Assembly: GCA_024516035.1 (NCBI GenBank) | Contig: CM044966.1 | Location: 23,185,983 to 23,249,982 of the forward strand | Length of the DNA stretch: 64,000 bases | Reading direction: 5' to 3' | From: Bactericera cockerelli | Taxonomy: Eukaryota > Arthropoda > Insecta > Hemiptera > Triozidae | In this document: one piece after another, positions 48,747-59,769 of the stretch | How positions within the stretch are numbered: the stretch's first letter is position 1 | Layout: each line of letters starts with the position of its first letter | Translations under genes and position numbers: made by a program | Notes under the pieces: generated by a model | Told to the model about the DNA's origin: nothing | Seen by the model: the letters and a program-made list of their open reading frames with translations, nothing else | Database searches by the model: none

Positions 48747-49658
48747 TTTACTAGGGGAAGTGGTTGTATAAAAAATATCTTGCTCAGTTCAATGCAATAC
48801 TACATGTCTAAAAATGAATACCACTCATCAATAATGTGCTAAGTGCCAAAAAGTTCATTTTGAGATAATACAGTTTTTACGACTGGTTATTCCATTGTCA
48901 CTTAACACAAGCTGTCTGTTGGGGTTTTTCTTAATTTTTTGGAAGGTCATGGAGCTTAGCACACTTTACAGATTGTGCTCACTGGTATATAGCACATGAA
49001 TCTTTACCAAAAAAAAACTTTGTTTTGGCACTTTATTAAGAGTGGTCTTCAAATGTGAAAAACATTGAAATCAGAGCAAAAATATATACATAAATGAACA
49101 GAATACCTTCCTATATATCAATAGACATACCTGGATGTTCTAACATAAAGTAGAAACAAATCTCGGATATGAAACACATCAATTTCTTACCACTATTGTC
49201 ATTGAAAAGCTATTTCTCAAGTCTTGGTTTTGCCTATTGAAGTTGTACAATGTATGAACATATTTTTTTTTTTTTTTTTTTGATGGGTGAAACTCAAAAA
49301 CACAAAATAATTAATTTATCCAGATGAAAATTGATTTATTTCGACATTTATGTACTAATGTTGTACCTATCTATATTTATTCATTATTTTAATGCTCTGT
49401 TTTGATGGTTCATATCTATGATGTATTTTTTAAATACATCATAGATATACATGATGGATTTTTTTTTCTTTCAAATACTATAAATAAGCCAACCACACAT
49501 GTACAATTGTACATGCATGCCTGCCATGCATGCATGAGTGTGTTTCACAGAAAAAGATAACTAGCATAACCTTATTTATACAGCCTCTTGGCTGTTCATT
49601 CATGCATGTATGTGTGTGGCTGGCTTTAGAATTACATGTTGAATCATAATAATGAGAT

Positions 49659-50030
49659 ATCAATTTGTGTTAATCACTTTTGTGATATCACAACTACTCA
49701 AACTCACTTTACTAAATCTATGGTTACAAGTCTGCCGCCTTATCGATCAAGCTACTGAGGTCGGTCGAATCATAATAATGATACAGAATATAGGCTAATA
49801 AACTGTACGCAGAGTATTTTTGCAACTTATTCATGTCTGCATTTTTTGCAATTCCTTTAATTGCATGCAGTGACAAAAAAAAAAGAGTTATCATATTTGT
49901 GTTAATCACAATCGTGATATCACAACCACTCAAACTTGCCTTGCTAAATATTTGCATAACTTGGGACTTGAACCACCGACCTCCGATTACAAATCCGCCA
50001 CCTTATCGATCAAGCTACTGAGGTCGGTAC
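49659..50030 (-). repeat. Two family B SINEs in the same orientation
   Basis: 49659-49767 and 49885-50030, both with CCGACCTCAGTAGCTTGATC at the right end on the minus strand. Confidence 0.72.
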
Positions 50031-50363
50031 AAAAAAAAAAAAAAAAAGTCTTATCATTATATGGTTACACATTCAAATATTTGAGGAAAAATTCAAGCAT
50101 CCATGCACTAGTTTGGATGCATGGAAAAAAAAACAATACAATAATCAGTTTCTTATTTTCAGAATGGGTAATTAAAATCTTACATCAGTTTCTTTTGGAA
50201 TTGGATGTGGAATTTCATACTTCCCTAATAAGTAAATAAAATCTTACATCAATTTCTCGCTATCGTTGGAATTAGATGTGGAGCTTGCAGTGGTAATGGT
50301 CAGAGCGGTCGTGCCATTAGTGAGCGCAGAGCTAGCGGAGTCTGCCCCACTGAGGGCCTTGTG

Positions 50364-50447
50364 TCAATTGAGCAACTCAACCGAGACAAACTTCTTCAGT
50401 CGATCCAAGTACTGTCCGAACAGCTCAATATCATTGTGGCCGGCACC
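50364..50447 (-). CDS. ABHD17: ABHD17 exon 3 (catalytic His, stop)
   Basis: Acceptor TATGTCCTCAG. Encodes [20 protein letters not shown] and VSVELLN, then TGA. Confidence 0.92.
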   Translation of the reverse strand, partial: GAGHNDIELFGQYLDRLKKFVSVELLN

Positions 50448-53400
50448 CTGAGGACATACAATAATTAAAATTATAATATGTCTTATTATAAGACAAAGAC
50501 ATTATATGTTTTAGTATAATAATTCAAAGAAAGATCTTTTGATGTTATAAGTATATTTTATATAATTCTAGGATTCTTGAGTCAGTGAGTGAAATTTTCA
50601 AAATTTAACATTATAACAAATGATCAAACACTTGGCTAATCAACATTGATGTCATAATTTATAGCAGTTTGTAAATAAAATTATCAAATACTCATTACAA
50701 ATTCAATTTATAATAAAATAAATATTCTTTCTTATTGCACAATGCACACCCAGATACCATAAGAAACACATTTTATTTTTCAGCATCCAAGATATCGGCC
50801 GCATACTAATATCCAGAATTTCTTTTAGGAAGAGGTCATTTTCCCTTGTACATATAGAGAGGTGAATTTGACTTGGAAATGGTTCTCTTGTATCCAGGTT
50901 TGACTGTAATATTGTCTTACCTACACTGCCCAACTAGCATCAATAAGACACTTGTAGTAATGATTATTTATTTTACCTCAACCCAAAGTGGTTCAACAGG
51001 TCGTGGACACCTCTCGTAGATTGCAATGCCATGTGACAGGTCAATCACTTCATCTTCAGTTCCGTGAATGACAAGAACAGGTGATGTCACCTTTGGTACT
51101 TTGTCAATACTGAAAATAAAAATATAAAGCATTACTATTATCATCATTATTTTAGAACTCTGTTTACACATGTTAAGCTAGTAGCATTAACAGGCAATAA
51201 CTAACGCAGTCTTATGTTTTTTCATTCATATGAAATTATAATTCATAATGCTTCTGGCTGGGGGCCTTTAAACAGGGAGAAGACCAGTGTCTGGCTAGAT
51301 GACTCTAAACAGAGAATTGACCAGTCAACCCTAACAAGCCAGCTAGTTACAACAACATGATGATTACTTAAAAACTTTCAATTTGTACATATTGTTTGAT
51401 ATAGTATTTGACAAGGTCTCTTAATTGTTAAAACAGTTGTTATAGAAAATGGCTTCAGATATTTTTGTGCACAGTAATAATAATAATGTTTTTTTATTGT
51501 TGAATGTTACCTTTCGGTGTTAACAATGTTGTGCTTAAAACTAAATTAAAACTAAATTCTTAAGACTATAAAGATAATGATGTTAAGGAAAGAGTAATAT
51601 AGGTAAGTAAATAATAATAATAACAAATTAACTAAAACTAATCTCTGTATCATAGTAAAGTATGTGAAGAGGGAGAGAATTTAAACAAGGTAAGAAACTG
51701 ATAATGTGGTAGAGTTGTAGAGAGAAGGAGAGAAAATAGGAGCGAATTGAGAAGAAGAGAAAATAGGAGCGAGAGAAAATTTAAGGGCTCACCAGGTCAG
51801 CTGGTCATCAAAAGAGTAGGGAACCAAGTCCAGCAGTTGATCTTTAAGTCTGTTCTTAAAGGTCGTAGCCTCAAGTAGCCTTACTTCCTCAGGGAGTTTA
51901 TTATATGTTTGAATACCCAATTTCAAAAATGATTTCTCCATGATTTTGTTATTGCTTATTATTATTTTATTTTTATTTCGCGTATTGTGCTCATGGACTT
52001 TACTATGCTTAGTGAGGTTGGGAGAAAGCTTGTGTATTAGGATACATGAATCTAGTATTACCTGGCCATAAACAGTTAATATATTATTTTCTTTAAACAG
52101 AGATCTACATGATGTCATTTTGCAGAAACCAAAGATAGCACGGACAGCTCGTTTTTGTAAAAGAAAAATTGAGCGGATTTCAGATGAGTAACCCCAATAC
52201 ACAAGAGCATAGCTCATCAGGCTATGGAAATAGGAAAAATAGGAAATGAGCGCAGTGCTGGAGCTAACATTCCTGCGGACTGAGGAGACAGCAAATACAG
52301 CTTTTGAAAGCTTAGATATAGTTAATTGTATATGAATTTTCCATTTCAATTTACTGTCAACTACTAGTCCAAGGAATTTAACTTCAGCTGCGGGGGAAAT
52401 GGATATATCCAAGGAATTAATAGGTGGAAGAGTGGTAGATGGTTGGGAGTTGAAATAGATGTAGGAAGTTTTAGACTGGTTCAGGCTAAGTTTGTTAGCA
52501 CTGAACCACTTAATTATGTTCGACATCACCTCAGCAGCTCTTGCGAGAACACCTGAAAGATTAGTACCATTGACTAGAATAGTAGTGTCGTCGGCAAATA
52601 GAGTTAGAGATGCCCTTGGATCTGCCGAGATGATGTCGTTCACGTATAAGAGGAAGAGGAGGGGTCCAAGGACTGATCCTTGAGGCACTCCTGTAAGGAC
52701 TTGAAGACTGGAAGAGAAGGTATAGGAGGGGTTAGGAGGAAAGAAGAGAGAGGTAGAACTGTTGATTTCTGACACCTGTGATTGAGATTGTTGTCCAGAT
52801 CTAGTAGGTAGAGACTAGGGTTGCAATATCGAAACGAAAATATCGATATTAGGTATATCGATAATATCGAAACCATAATATCGATATCCGATATTATCGA
52901 TGGGTCGAATATCGATATTGGGAATATCGATATTTTCAATATCGGTAACCGCTAACCGCATGAGATAATAAAACATGCTGCTTACTACGGTATGTGGGAT
53001 GAAAAGGCTACATATTAATAACAGGCAAACTGCAAAGGAGTCTAAAGACTTCAAGCCAGCCTAAGTTGGCACAGTGGTTAGTGTATCTAACTTTGAGTCA
53101 CTAGGCCGCAAGTTCAATTCCCGCCCAAGGCAAAAATTTATCTAAAGATTTTTCCGTTCCCGGAATGATTGACTTTCTCTCTTTTCCTGTCTCTCTTCTC
53201 TTTTGTGATGTACGACGGGAACAAAATATATACATTTGTTTATTATTAGAAGCCATTGCTCAAACTCATATTTTATGTTTATGTAGGTACATGTAAACTA
53301 TAAAATAACAATAACAATATTTTGCAAGTACTACTATCAGTACCTTTGATGTAATGCCTCCACAATGTGGAGTTGGAATGCTTTGGCATATTATTTACTT

Positions 53401-55202
53401 GCTGTGAACTTTTCAATATTAAAAACTACTGACCACAAACTTCTTCAATTTACATAGTCCTTCTAACTAATATTACTAATAATAGATATACTGATTACTG
53501 ATATAAACCAAAATAATAAAATCTTCAAAAAAAAATAAAAGCTTCAACTTTAATCAAACTAGTTCAAACTAATTCAGTATTTCAAAATTTCCCGGCTACT
53601 AACTGTTAAAAAAAAAAATGTCCCGAGTCCCGATAGCGATATTTTTATTCGATATTGTCTTTTTTTTCGATATATCGATATAATATCGGAACCTTAATAT
53701 CGATATAAAATATCGATATATCGAAAGCAGAATATCGATATTCGATATTATCGATATAATATCGTCATCCCTAGTAGAGACTGCTGCAGGTGAATTATAG
53801 AACTGGACGAGGGAAGAGGGAGTGAACAAGATGTTTGGGAGGGATGGGGAGGGAGTGTGATGGGATAAGTAGCAGTAGTAGTAGTAGTTGTAGCAGTAGT
53901 AGTAGTAGAAGTAGAAGTAGTAGTAGTAGTAGAGTTTGCAGAATTTGGAATTTTAACTTTCTGCCGACGAGAAGAGAGGTAGGACTGGATCCAATGTAGA
54001 GCCCCATCTCTAATGCCAAAGGATGGAAGTTTGGATAGGAGGAGGGCGTGGTCAACACAATCGAAAGCCTTTGTGAGATCGCAAAAGACTCCGATAGCGT
54101 GTTGACCTGAAGCCAAAATGATATCCAATTCTTGCAAAAAGTTAGCTACTGCATCAGAGGTAGAGCGTCCATTGCGAAATCCAAATTGTTGATTTATCAG
54201 TAAATTATTAAGTTCAAGGTGAGAAGAAATACGGTTAGAAACTAGCTTTTCGAGAACCTTGGAAAAATTATTTAATAAGGAAACAAATACAGTATCAAAT
54301 TAACAAATTTATCATTAATAGACATATTTGTTATATCTCTGTGAACTTCAGTCTCCATTTTGCATATTGTTTTATTAGGGCCTAAGTTGGTTCTGACTTA
54401 AACTTGTGATAATGATGTGTCCATTATTTATGGCCTTAGAAATGCAACTTATATGAAATTTAATCTGAAACATCCTATACTTTGTCAAACAAAATGATAT
54501 AAGCAAAAATTTGGCTCACCAAACACTTTTAACCAAGCTATACAAAAATTCTCACCTAGGAAATACATCAAAGAACCAGGTTCTCTTGGTCCGTGGGAAT
54601 GCTACTCTCATGCCAGACATGAGCGGAGAATGTAGAATGACAGCTCCTACTTGATACCTTGAGGCTAGATCAATTGTTGGCACGGTACCAATACTTTGTC
54701 CATAAAGAATAATGTTCTCTGGTGAAATGCCATATCTGGTTCTCAATGTGTTCCAAGCTGCATCAATGTCTGCATACAGATTCTTCTCTGATGGTCTGCC
54801 CGTACTTATTCCATAACCGGAATAATCATAACTAAATATATTACAGTTGATACGTGAGCCTAAACCAGTGAAGAATGATGACATCTGTCCTATATCAACA
54901 GCATTACCATGAGAGAACAGTATTGTGAATCTTGCATTGGGACTGCATTTCATGAACATACAGGCAAGCCGATTTCCTCGGGTAGTGCGAGTGAAGAAAC
55001 CTTCAATATTTTGCCGTTCATTATCTCCATACTGCCATTCAGCTTTGTCATTAAATTGCACATGATATGTTGAGCTACCTGCTTCACTTGGTAAGAAGTT
55101 GTATGTGCTTTCGGGAGGGAGGAATGCAACTTTTGATGCAATTCTTGACGGACATGGTGGGAAGCAAAAGAGGCAACAGAGCTCACTGAAATTCAGATTC
55201 AT
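50364..55202 (-). CDS. ABHD17: ABHD17-type alpha/beta-hydrolase (protein depalmitoylase), 3 exons
   Basis: Exons 54556-55202, 50977-51109 and 50364-50447 join in phase to 287 residues, close to the 290-310 of the family. The N-terminus [20 protein letters not shown] is the Cys-rich, palmitoylated membrane anchor typical of ABHD17. Catalytic triad by motif: Ser170 in YGQSIGT, Asp235 in HGTEDEVID, His264 in GAGHND; oxyanion-region FSHGNAVD near residue 98. Known role: removes palmitate from membrane proteins such as Ras-family GTPases, at plasma membrane and endosomes. The first intron carries a nested LINE/MITE/SINE. A TTG three codons upstream is not needed; the ATG at 55202 fits the family start. 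Confidence 0.95.
50977..51109 (-). CDS. ABHD17: ABHD17 exon 2 (catalytic Asp)
   Basis: Acceptor TTTATTTTCAG, donor GTAAAA (weaker than consensus). Encodes [20 protein letters not shown], then VIDLSHG...[11 protein letters not shown]. Confidence 0.92.
51120..51475. other. ABHD17 intron with family K repeat
   Basis: 51237-51350 matches the 21.2-21.5 kb repeat in reverse. Otherwise AT-rich. Confidence 0.5.
52808..53781. mobile_element. hAT-like MITE (958 bp) with ATCGAT-rich ends, inserted in the LINE
   Basis: Element 52816-53773 begins TAGGGTTGCAATATCGA and ends ATCGTCATCCCTA, short inverted ends flanked by a perfect 8-bp duplication GTAGAGAC, the target size of hAT elements. About 130 bp inside each end is packed with overlapping AATATCGATATT palindromes. 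The interior has no transposase. Confidence 0.8.
53052..53220 (+). repeat. tRNA-derived SINE inside the hAT-like MITE
   Basis: AGTTGGCACAGTGGTTAGTG, GCCGCAAGTTCAATTCCCGC and CGTTCCCGGAATGATTGAC. A ninth tRNA-like head, distinct from families A-H. Confidence 0.68.
54556..55202 (-). CDS. ABHD17: ABHD17 exon 1 (residues 1-215)
   Basis: Donor GTGAGA after ...FFDVFP plus AG of a split Ser codon. Contains the Cys cluster, the oxyanion HGN and the nucleophile Ser170. Confidence 0.94.
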
Positions 55203-55957
55203 TCTGACCAAATGTTAGTCTTACTATTTGTGTTGTGATTGGCACTGTTAGCCAATTCTCCCAAAATTATAATGAAACAAGATTGCACTAAGATGTTCTA
55301 ATCCATTGTACATGGAAAATTTAATGAAGCATCACAGACCCTGGAAAAGGAAAGGTAAATAAATATTTATAAAAATATGATGAAAAATAAGAGAGTAAAA
55401 AAACAAGAAGCTACAAAATTTTAAATTTTGCTGAACTTACATAATTTATTTATGTACATAATGGGACTATCCATAATTTGCTGCAAGGTGAAATAAAGCA
55501 CCATTTATTTTTAAAAATGCATAAATTTGTGACCTTTTTAAAAATGCATAAATCCCAGCTATCAGATTTTTTTTGTAGTTTAGATTACAGGAGTTTGTAG
55601 TTTAGATAACAGCAGGAGAGGAAAAATGAGTAGCTGGTTTAATGAGAGCAGCTGAAGAGTAATGGAATTATGGGCAAAAATAAGATATTAGGATATTTAA
55701 GGAATATAATAAAGTCCTATAATTCTGCACTCCCCACTAAAATTGTGATATAGTAACACAAATAAACACATTTTGTAAGAAAAAATCCAATGTTGCTAGG
55801 AATATAAAAATAACTGTGAGAGAGAAAAATGGTTATTTATTAAGGTAAACTAAATCCCTTCATCTAAGTGGTCACACCCAAACAAGGGTTCTACCATCCA
55901 TTTTCTGGAGACTCACAAACCAGCTACTCAAATTAACTGTAAAAATAAACTAAAGCT
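55203..55957. other. 5' flank of ABHD17, no clear promoter motif
   Basis: AT-rich. A non-coding first exon could lie here but is not visible. Confidence 0.4.
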
Positions 55958-56352
55958 GAGGCCAGCGTCGATGGCATGTTGAATACACCGGTTCCCTTCA
56001 GAACACCGAAGTTAAGCGACATCCAGCGAGGTTAAGACTTGGATGGGTGACCATTCAAATTCTAATTCTCGTGACGCTGGCTTTTCCCGGCCCCACTCAG
56101 GCTGGGTGAGGTCAATGTGAGTAGCAGGTTTGTGAATTTCCTGCGAATGGAGGGTAAAACCCCCGTCGTGATATGACCATGGCAGTTGAAAGCGACGTTA
56201 AACCCCAATTAAAAAAAAAAAAAAAACTAAAGCTGGGGTCTGAGTGGGGCTGGGAATATCCAGCATCACGAGGGTTTGAATTTGAGTGGTCAACCAACCA
56301 AATCCAGATCAAGAAACTATTGAATTCAATGTGCTATCAATGCTGGCTGATG
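55958..56352. repeat. Inverted pair of family C SINEs
   Basis: 55958-56205 (+) and 56225-56352 (-), separated by poly(A). The forward copy has GGCCAGCGTCGATGGCATGT and GTGACGCTGGCTTTTCCCGG. Confidence 0.7.
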
Positions 56353-56729
56353 ATACTTTATTAAATTACTTAAATTCAATAAAATGGGAGGGTTTCTTTA
56401 GAGGTATCATTGGATGATTTTGGTAATTTGGACAATGTAAAAAAAAAAATCAGGAGTTGTAGGATGTGTATCCTGGGAAGTGAAGTGTATTTAGTTTCTG
56501 ATAGTGTGGTTATTTGATAAAGTGTTTCTAGGGATTTGTTTATTTGTAATATGTAAATATATGAACTTAAGTTAATGTATTGATGTACTTGATATAAAAA
56601 ATTATGAATATTTATTAAAAGAGAGGACTGTAACACTCAAGTCCTTGCCACTAAAACTTGATGGTCAATTTACTGACTCAGTTATTCTAGTTCCTATTGA
56701 AAGTCTCCAAGCTTGACTGGTCATATTTT

Positions 56730-56955
56730 TTAACACGTATGAGACGGCGTGCCCACCGGTGGGTCACGTTTTTTTGTTCAATTTCCCTTGTAACTTGACC
56801 CACCGGTGGGCACAGATAATGCTATAAATAATATATTTTTGTACTCGCCCGTCCCAATTTTTTTTCGTTGTTGTCATATTTGGAACACATACCCTATTTT
56901 GAAGCCGTCCCAGCATACAAACTATTGAAAATAGGACCCGTCTCATACGTGTTAA
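56730..56955. mobile_element. TTAA-type (piggyBac-like) MITE, 218 bp
   Basis: Inverted ends CACGTATGAGACGG / CCGTCTCATACGTG flanked by TTAA on both sides; two palindromes CCCACCGGTGGG inside. Related in design to 23148-23483. 56956-57757 beyond it is unidentified. Confidence 0.75.
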
Positions 56956-57757
56956 GAGCCAAAGATAGTATACAACTACTAAAGGTGCTAGTACTCAAAC
57001 ACTCAGAAAAGTAAAAATTAAATACTAAAATGGGATGACTTTAATTATAATTCCTGACCTGCAGATTTGGTTGTCCAAATAAAACCAAGTCACTAACTGA
57101 TAAGAGTCGAGTACTTCAACTTGAAGTTTACTGGGACTTTAAACAATAGGTTATCTCAAGGAAACCAAACATGATTGTCTGATAATTAGATTAAGAAGAG
57201 AGTAATTAAATTAAACAATACATTTTCATTGAGAAATAAAACCTTGTATGAAAAAACCCCAACATCATCTGAAGTAGCACTGGTTTTTTATCATCTGTTA
57301 TTTTGAGAACTAAAAATGATGATTTACCTCTTTAATTAAATGGTAAGCAGTTGAACATTTCAATAATTACTAATTCAAGTTAATGATATTAAAAGGAAAT
57401 ACATTGTTAAACGGTTAAAGATTACAAGGAATAGTAGGTATTTTATCAGTGATTCATGAATCTTTTGTAATAAAATACAATTTAAAATATAGTTATAAAT
57501 GCAGATCACAGATGATATGAAACAACAACACAAATCACTCCTCCTTCGGGAAATATTTATGGAATGCACTCGCACAGAGATGGAGAAACGAGGGAATTTT
57601 CATCCTTTTAAAAATCCCATTATTAATTCCCTTTTCAATTTTTGAAGCTGGGTTCCAAATTTTTCGGTATCTCACATAAAAAATGAAGTTTGATCAATCT
57701 AATGATTAAATATAGAATGAACACGTGTTACGGCTTGTATGCGAGAATGATAAAAAG

Positions 57758-57893
57758 TAAGGGCGGAATTAATAGACGTTTTTGTAATACCTCTGTGGCG
57801 CTAAGTCACGGATTGCGTACTGTGTAAGATAGGGAAAATCGACACTTACCAACGACTTAAGTTATTGATGTTGTCTATTAATTCCGCCCTAAA
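57758..57893. mobile_element. MITE family I
   Basis: AAGGGCGGAATTAATAGACG ... GTCTATTAATTCCGCCCTA, reverse orientation of the core relative to other copies. Confidence 0.8.
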
Positions 57894-58023
57894 TTTGTCT
57901 TTTATTAAATTACTCTGGTTGATTGTTCAACTAAAATCCATAGATAAAGCTAAAATGTCCCTGGGTCTCTGATAAACAAACAGTTCTAGATATCTGTTGG
58001 GGAAACCTGGCAACGATGTTGCA

Positions 58024-58056
58024 TTTGAAATTTGAAATTCGCTGGAAATTTCCCGC
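58024..58056 (+). promoter_or_regulatory. Possible E2F/CHR promoter element
   Basis: TTTGAA twice (58024-58029, 58031-58036) and TTTCCCGC at 58049-58056, an exact E2F consensus. It lies 1.7 kb upstream of the Artemis start codon; which gene it serves is unknown. Confidence 0.4.
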
Positions 58057-58267
58057 TTGTTTTTTTCAAAATTCAAAAAACTTCTTATCTAACTCATCTT
58101 CTTTTACATAATATTTTCAATTACTAATTCTTTATAACTGTCCATTCTAGTTTTGTCTAGTCACTTTGCTTATATTAAATATAATATCATGCCTTGTCTT
58201 CACTGAGAAGTCCTTTTGATTGCTATAAAGTTGAAAATATAAACCCTTTGAATTGAATTAGTCATTC

Positions 58268-58531
58268 CAGATTCCTGTAAAACCAAATTCTGGATACAGA
58301 GTTCCTTCAGGTTTGTACTCTGCTTTTGGATTTACCTTTATGCAGCGTGAGATTGTCAGAGTTAATTGGATTTCATTAGATGGGGAAAAAAGGGAGAGAG
58401 AAAAAAAAAAATGTTCATTACACTTGGAAGAAAATAATATGCTTGCTAGTGAACCTATTGGTATTAGTATAAGTAGAGCTGTTGGGTACAAAAGCTCTTT
58501 GTCACTGCAACCTCAAATAGATCTTTTGTGA
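58268..58531. other. Unassigned open segment
   Basis: Plus strand: after an acceptor-like ATTCCAG it reads IPVKPNSGYRVPSGLYSAFG... to a TGA at 58529. Minus strand is also open, ending KPEGTLYPEFGFTGIWND. No family was recognised on either strand. Confidence 0.3.
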
Positions 58532-58743
58532 TGTGCCCCTGTAACTCTAAAAGAGTTCAAGCCATTAATGTAGCTTAAGATTCTTTTAGGACTGATTCCG
58601 GTAACTTCTTTAGGTGTTAGAATCAGCCTTGAGAAGTGTTTCAGTCGAGCGTGAGAGGCTGCTCCACATTCATAGAAATAGTGTATTGCTGTCACTGGGG
58701 CCTCTTTACAGAGACTGCATTTTAGGTCTTGAGCAATGTCCAT
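58513..58743 (-). mobile_element. LINE remnant (C-terminal zinc-knuckle region)
   Basis: Minus-strand CSLCKEAPVTAIHYFYECGA resembles the Cys/His motif at the end of non-LTR reverse transcriptases, followed by a typical LINE ORF end. Confidence 0.6.
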
Positions 58744-59287
58744 TTGTTTATATGGTAGTTGAGGCTACAGTGGTCTGTTAAAGGTTTAGACCTGATAGGT
58801 TAACTGCTGATGCATTAGTACATTTTTTCACTATTCTTGATAGTGCTCTTTCAGACAAAAAACATGTAATAAGCCTGTTTCTAAATCATTTGATGTTCTA
58901 TCAATTATGCTGAAAGATATGACTGAAGAATAATTTTTAATTCCTATAAAAGATTTGGTACAAAAAAGTATATATTTTTAAAGAAATAACCTACATGTAA
59001 TTCATCATAGCAGAACTTTTTAATAACAAAGATGATAAAAATAACAATTATGCAGAAAATTTGTTTAAGCATAACCTTAAAAAAAATTCATTTTATATTA
59101 CCTTTTATTTTTAACTATTTCTTTCCTTTTTTCTGACATCACTCATATCACAATGTCAAAACCATTAATTTGTCAAAAAAAAAAAAAAAGCCATGTCCTT
59201 ATTCTTAATACCAGGAACATAGTCACGTATGGATCAATTTAATATTCAACTCAATTTACTGAATTAATTTAGTCAATCAATTAATTT
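58744..59287. other. AT-rich, nothing recognised
   Basis: No repeat family or coding similarity seen. Confidence 0.5.
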
Positions 59288-59462
59288 TGGCCCTTAAGTT
59301 CCTGTTTAATAGGCAAGTTATAAAATATAATTACAAAAAAGAAATAAGCCAGATGATTGTCTGTCTGGTTGGATTTTCAACCAATCAGAGCACACTCTAG
59401 TCCTACTTGAGAGCTGGTCTGGCCCATCTTTGTTGTGATCCTATTTTATAATTTGGCCCTAA
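59288..59462. mobile_element. MITE family J
   Basis: GGCCCTTAAGTTCCTGTTTA at the left and ATTTTATAATTTGGCCCTA at the right; internal TTTCAACCAATCAGAGCACA. Confidence 0.6.
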
Positions 59463-59769
59463 ATTATAATATGAGAAACTATGCAAGCAATGTTTTATTG
59501 GTAATTATTCAATGAGTTGACTTGCTCATATGAAACTAAAGCCTTTTTTTTACACATATTTTTACCCTAGCAATGTATTGAAAAAAATACATTTGTATGA
59601 ATACCATCCCAATCTCTTAGAGATGGAAACAAACCAAGAAGGACTATTGAAAAGTTTCTATGAATTCAATTCAAAGATGTATTTGTATATTGGACACTAT
59701 AAAGTGTGACCTCAAAAAGGAATCATCATTTTCTGATTGCAGAATAGATTATCACAAGCAGAAACAAAT

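Larger units (their letters stand above)
51476..54290 (-). mobile_element. Jockey/CR1-like LINE, 5'-truncated, in ABHD17 intron 1
   Basis: Minus-strand RT: about 54285-53785 gives [36 protein letters not shown] and [19 protein letters not shown]; after a 958-bp insertion, 52775-51789 gives [20 protein letters not shown] and FADDTTILV to the end. A TAG/ACT microsatellite within the ORF encodes a Thr/Ser run. The 3' tail is an ATT repeat near 51476. Confidence 0.85.

Noticed and set aside
51237..51350. Possible structured RNA from the family K repeat
   Set aside because: It matches a tandem dispersed repeat at 21190-21470 and shows no compensatory changes that I could see.
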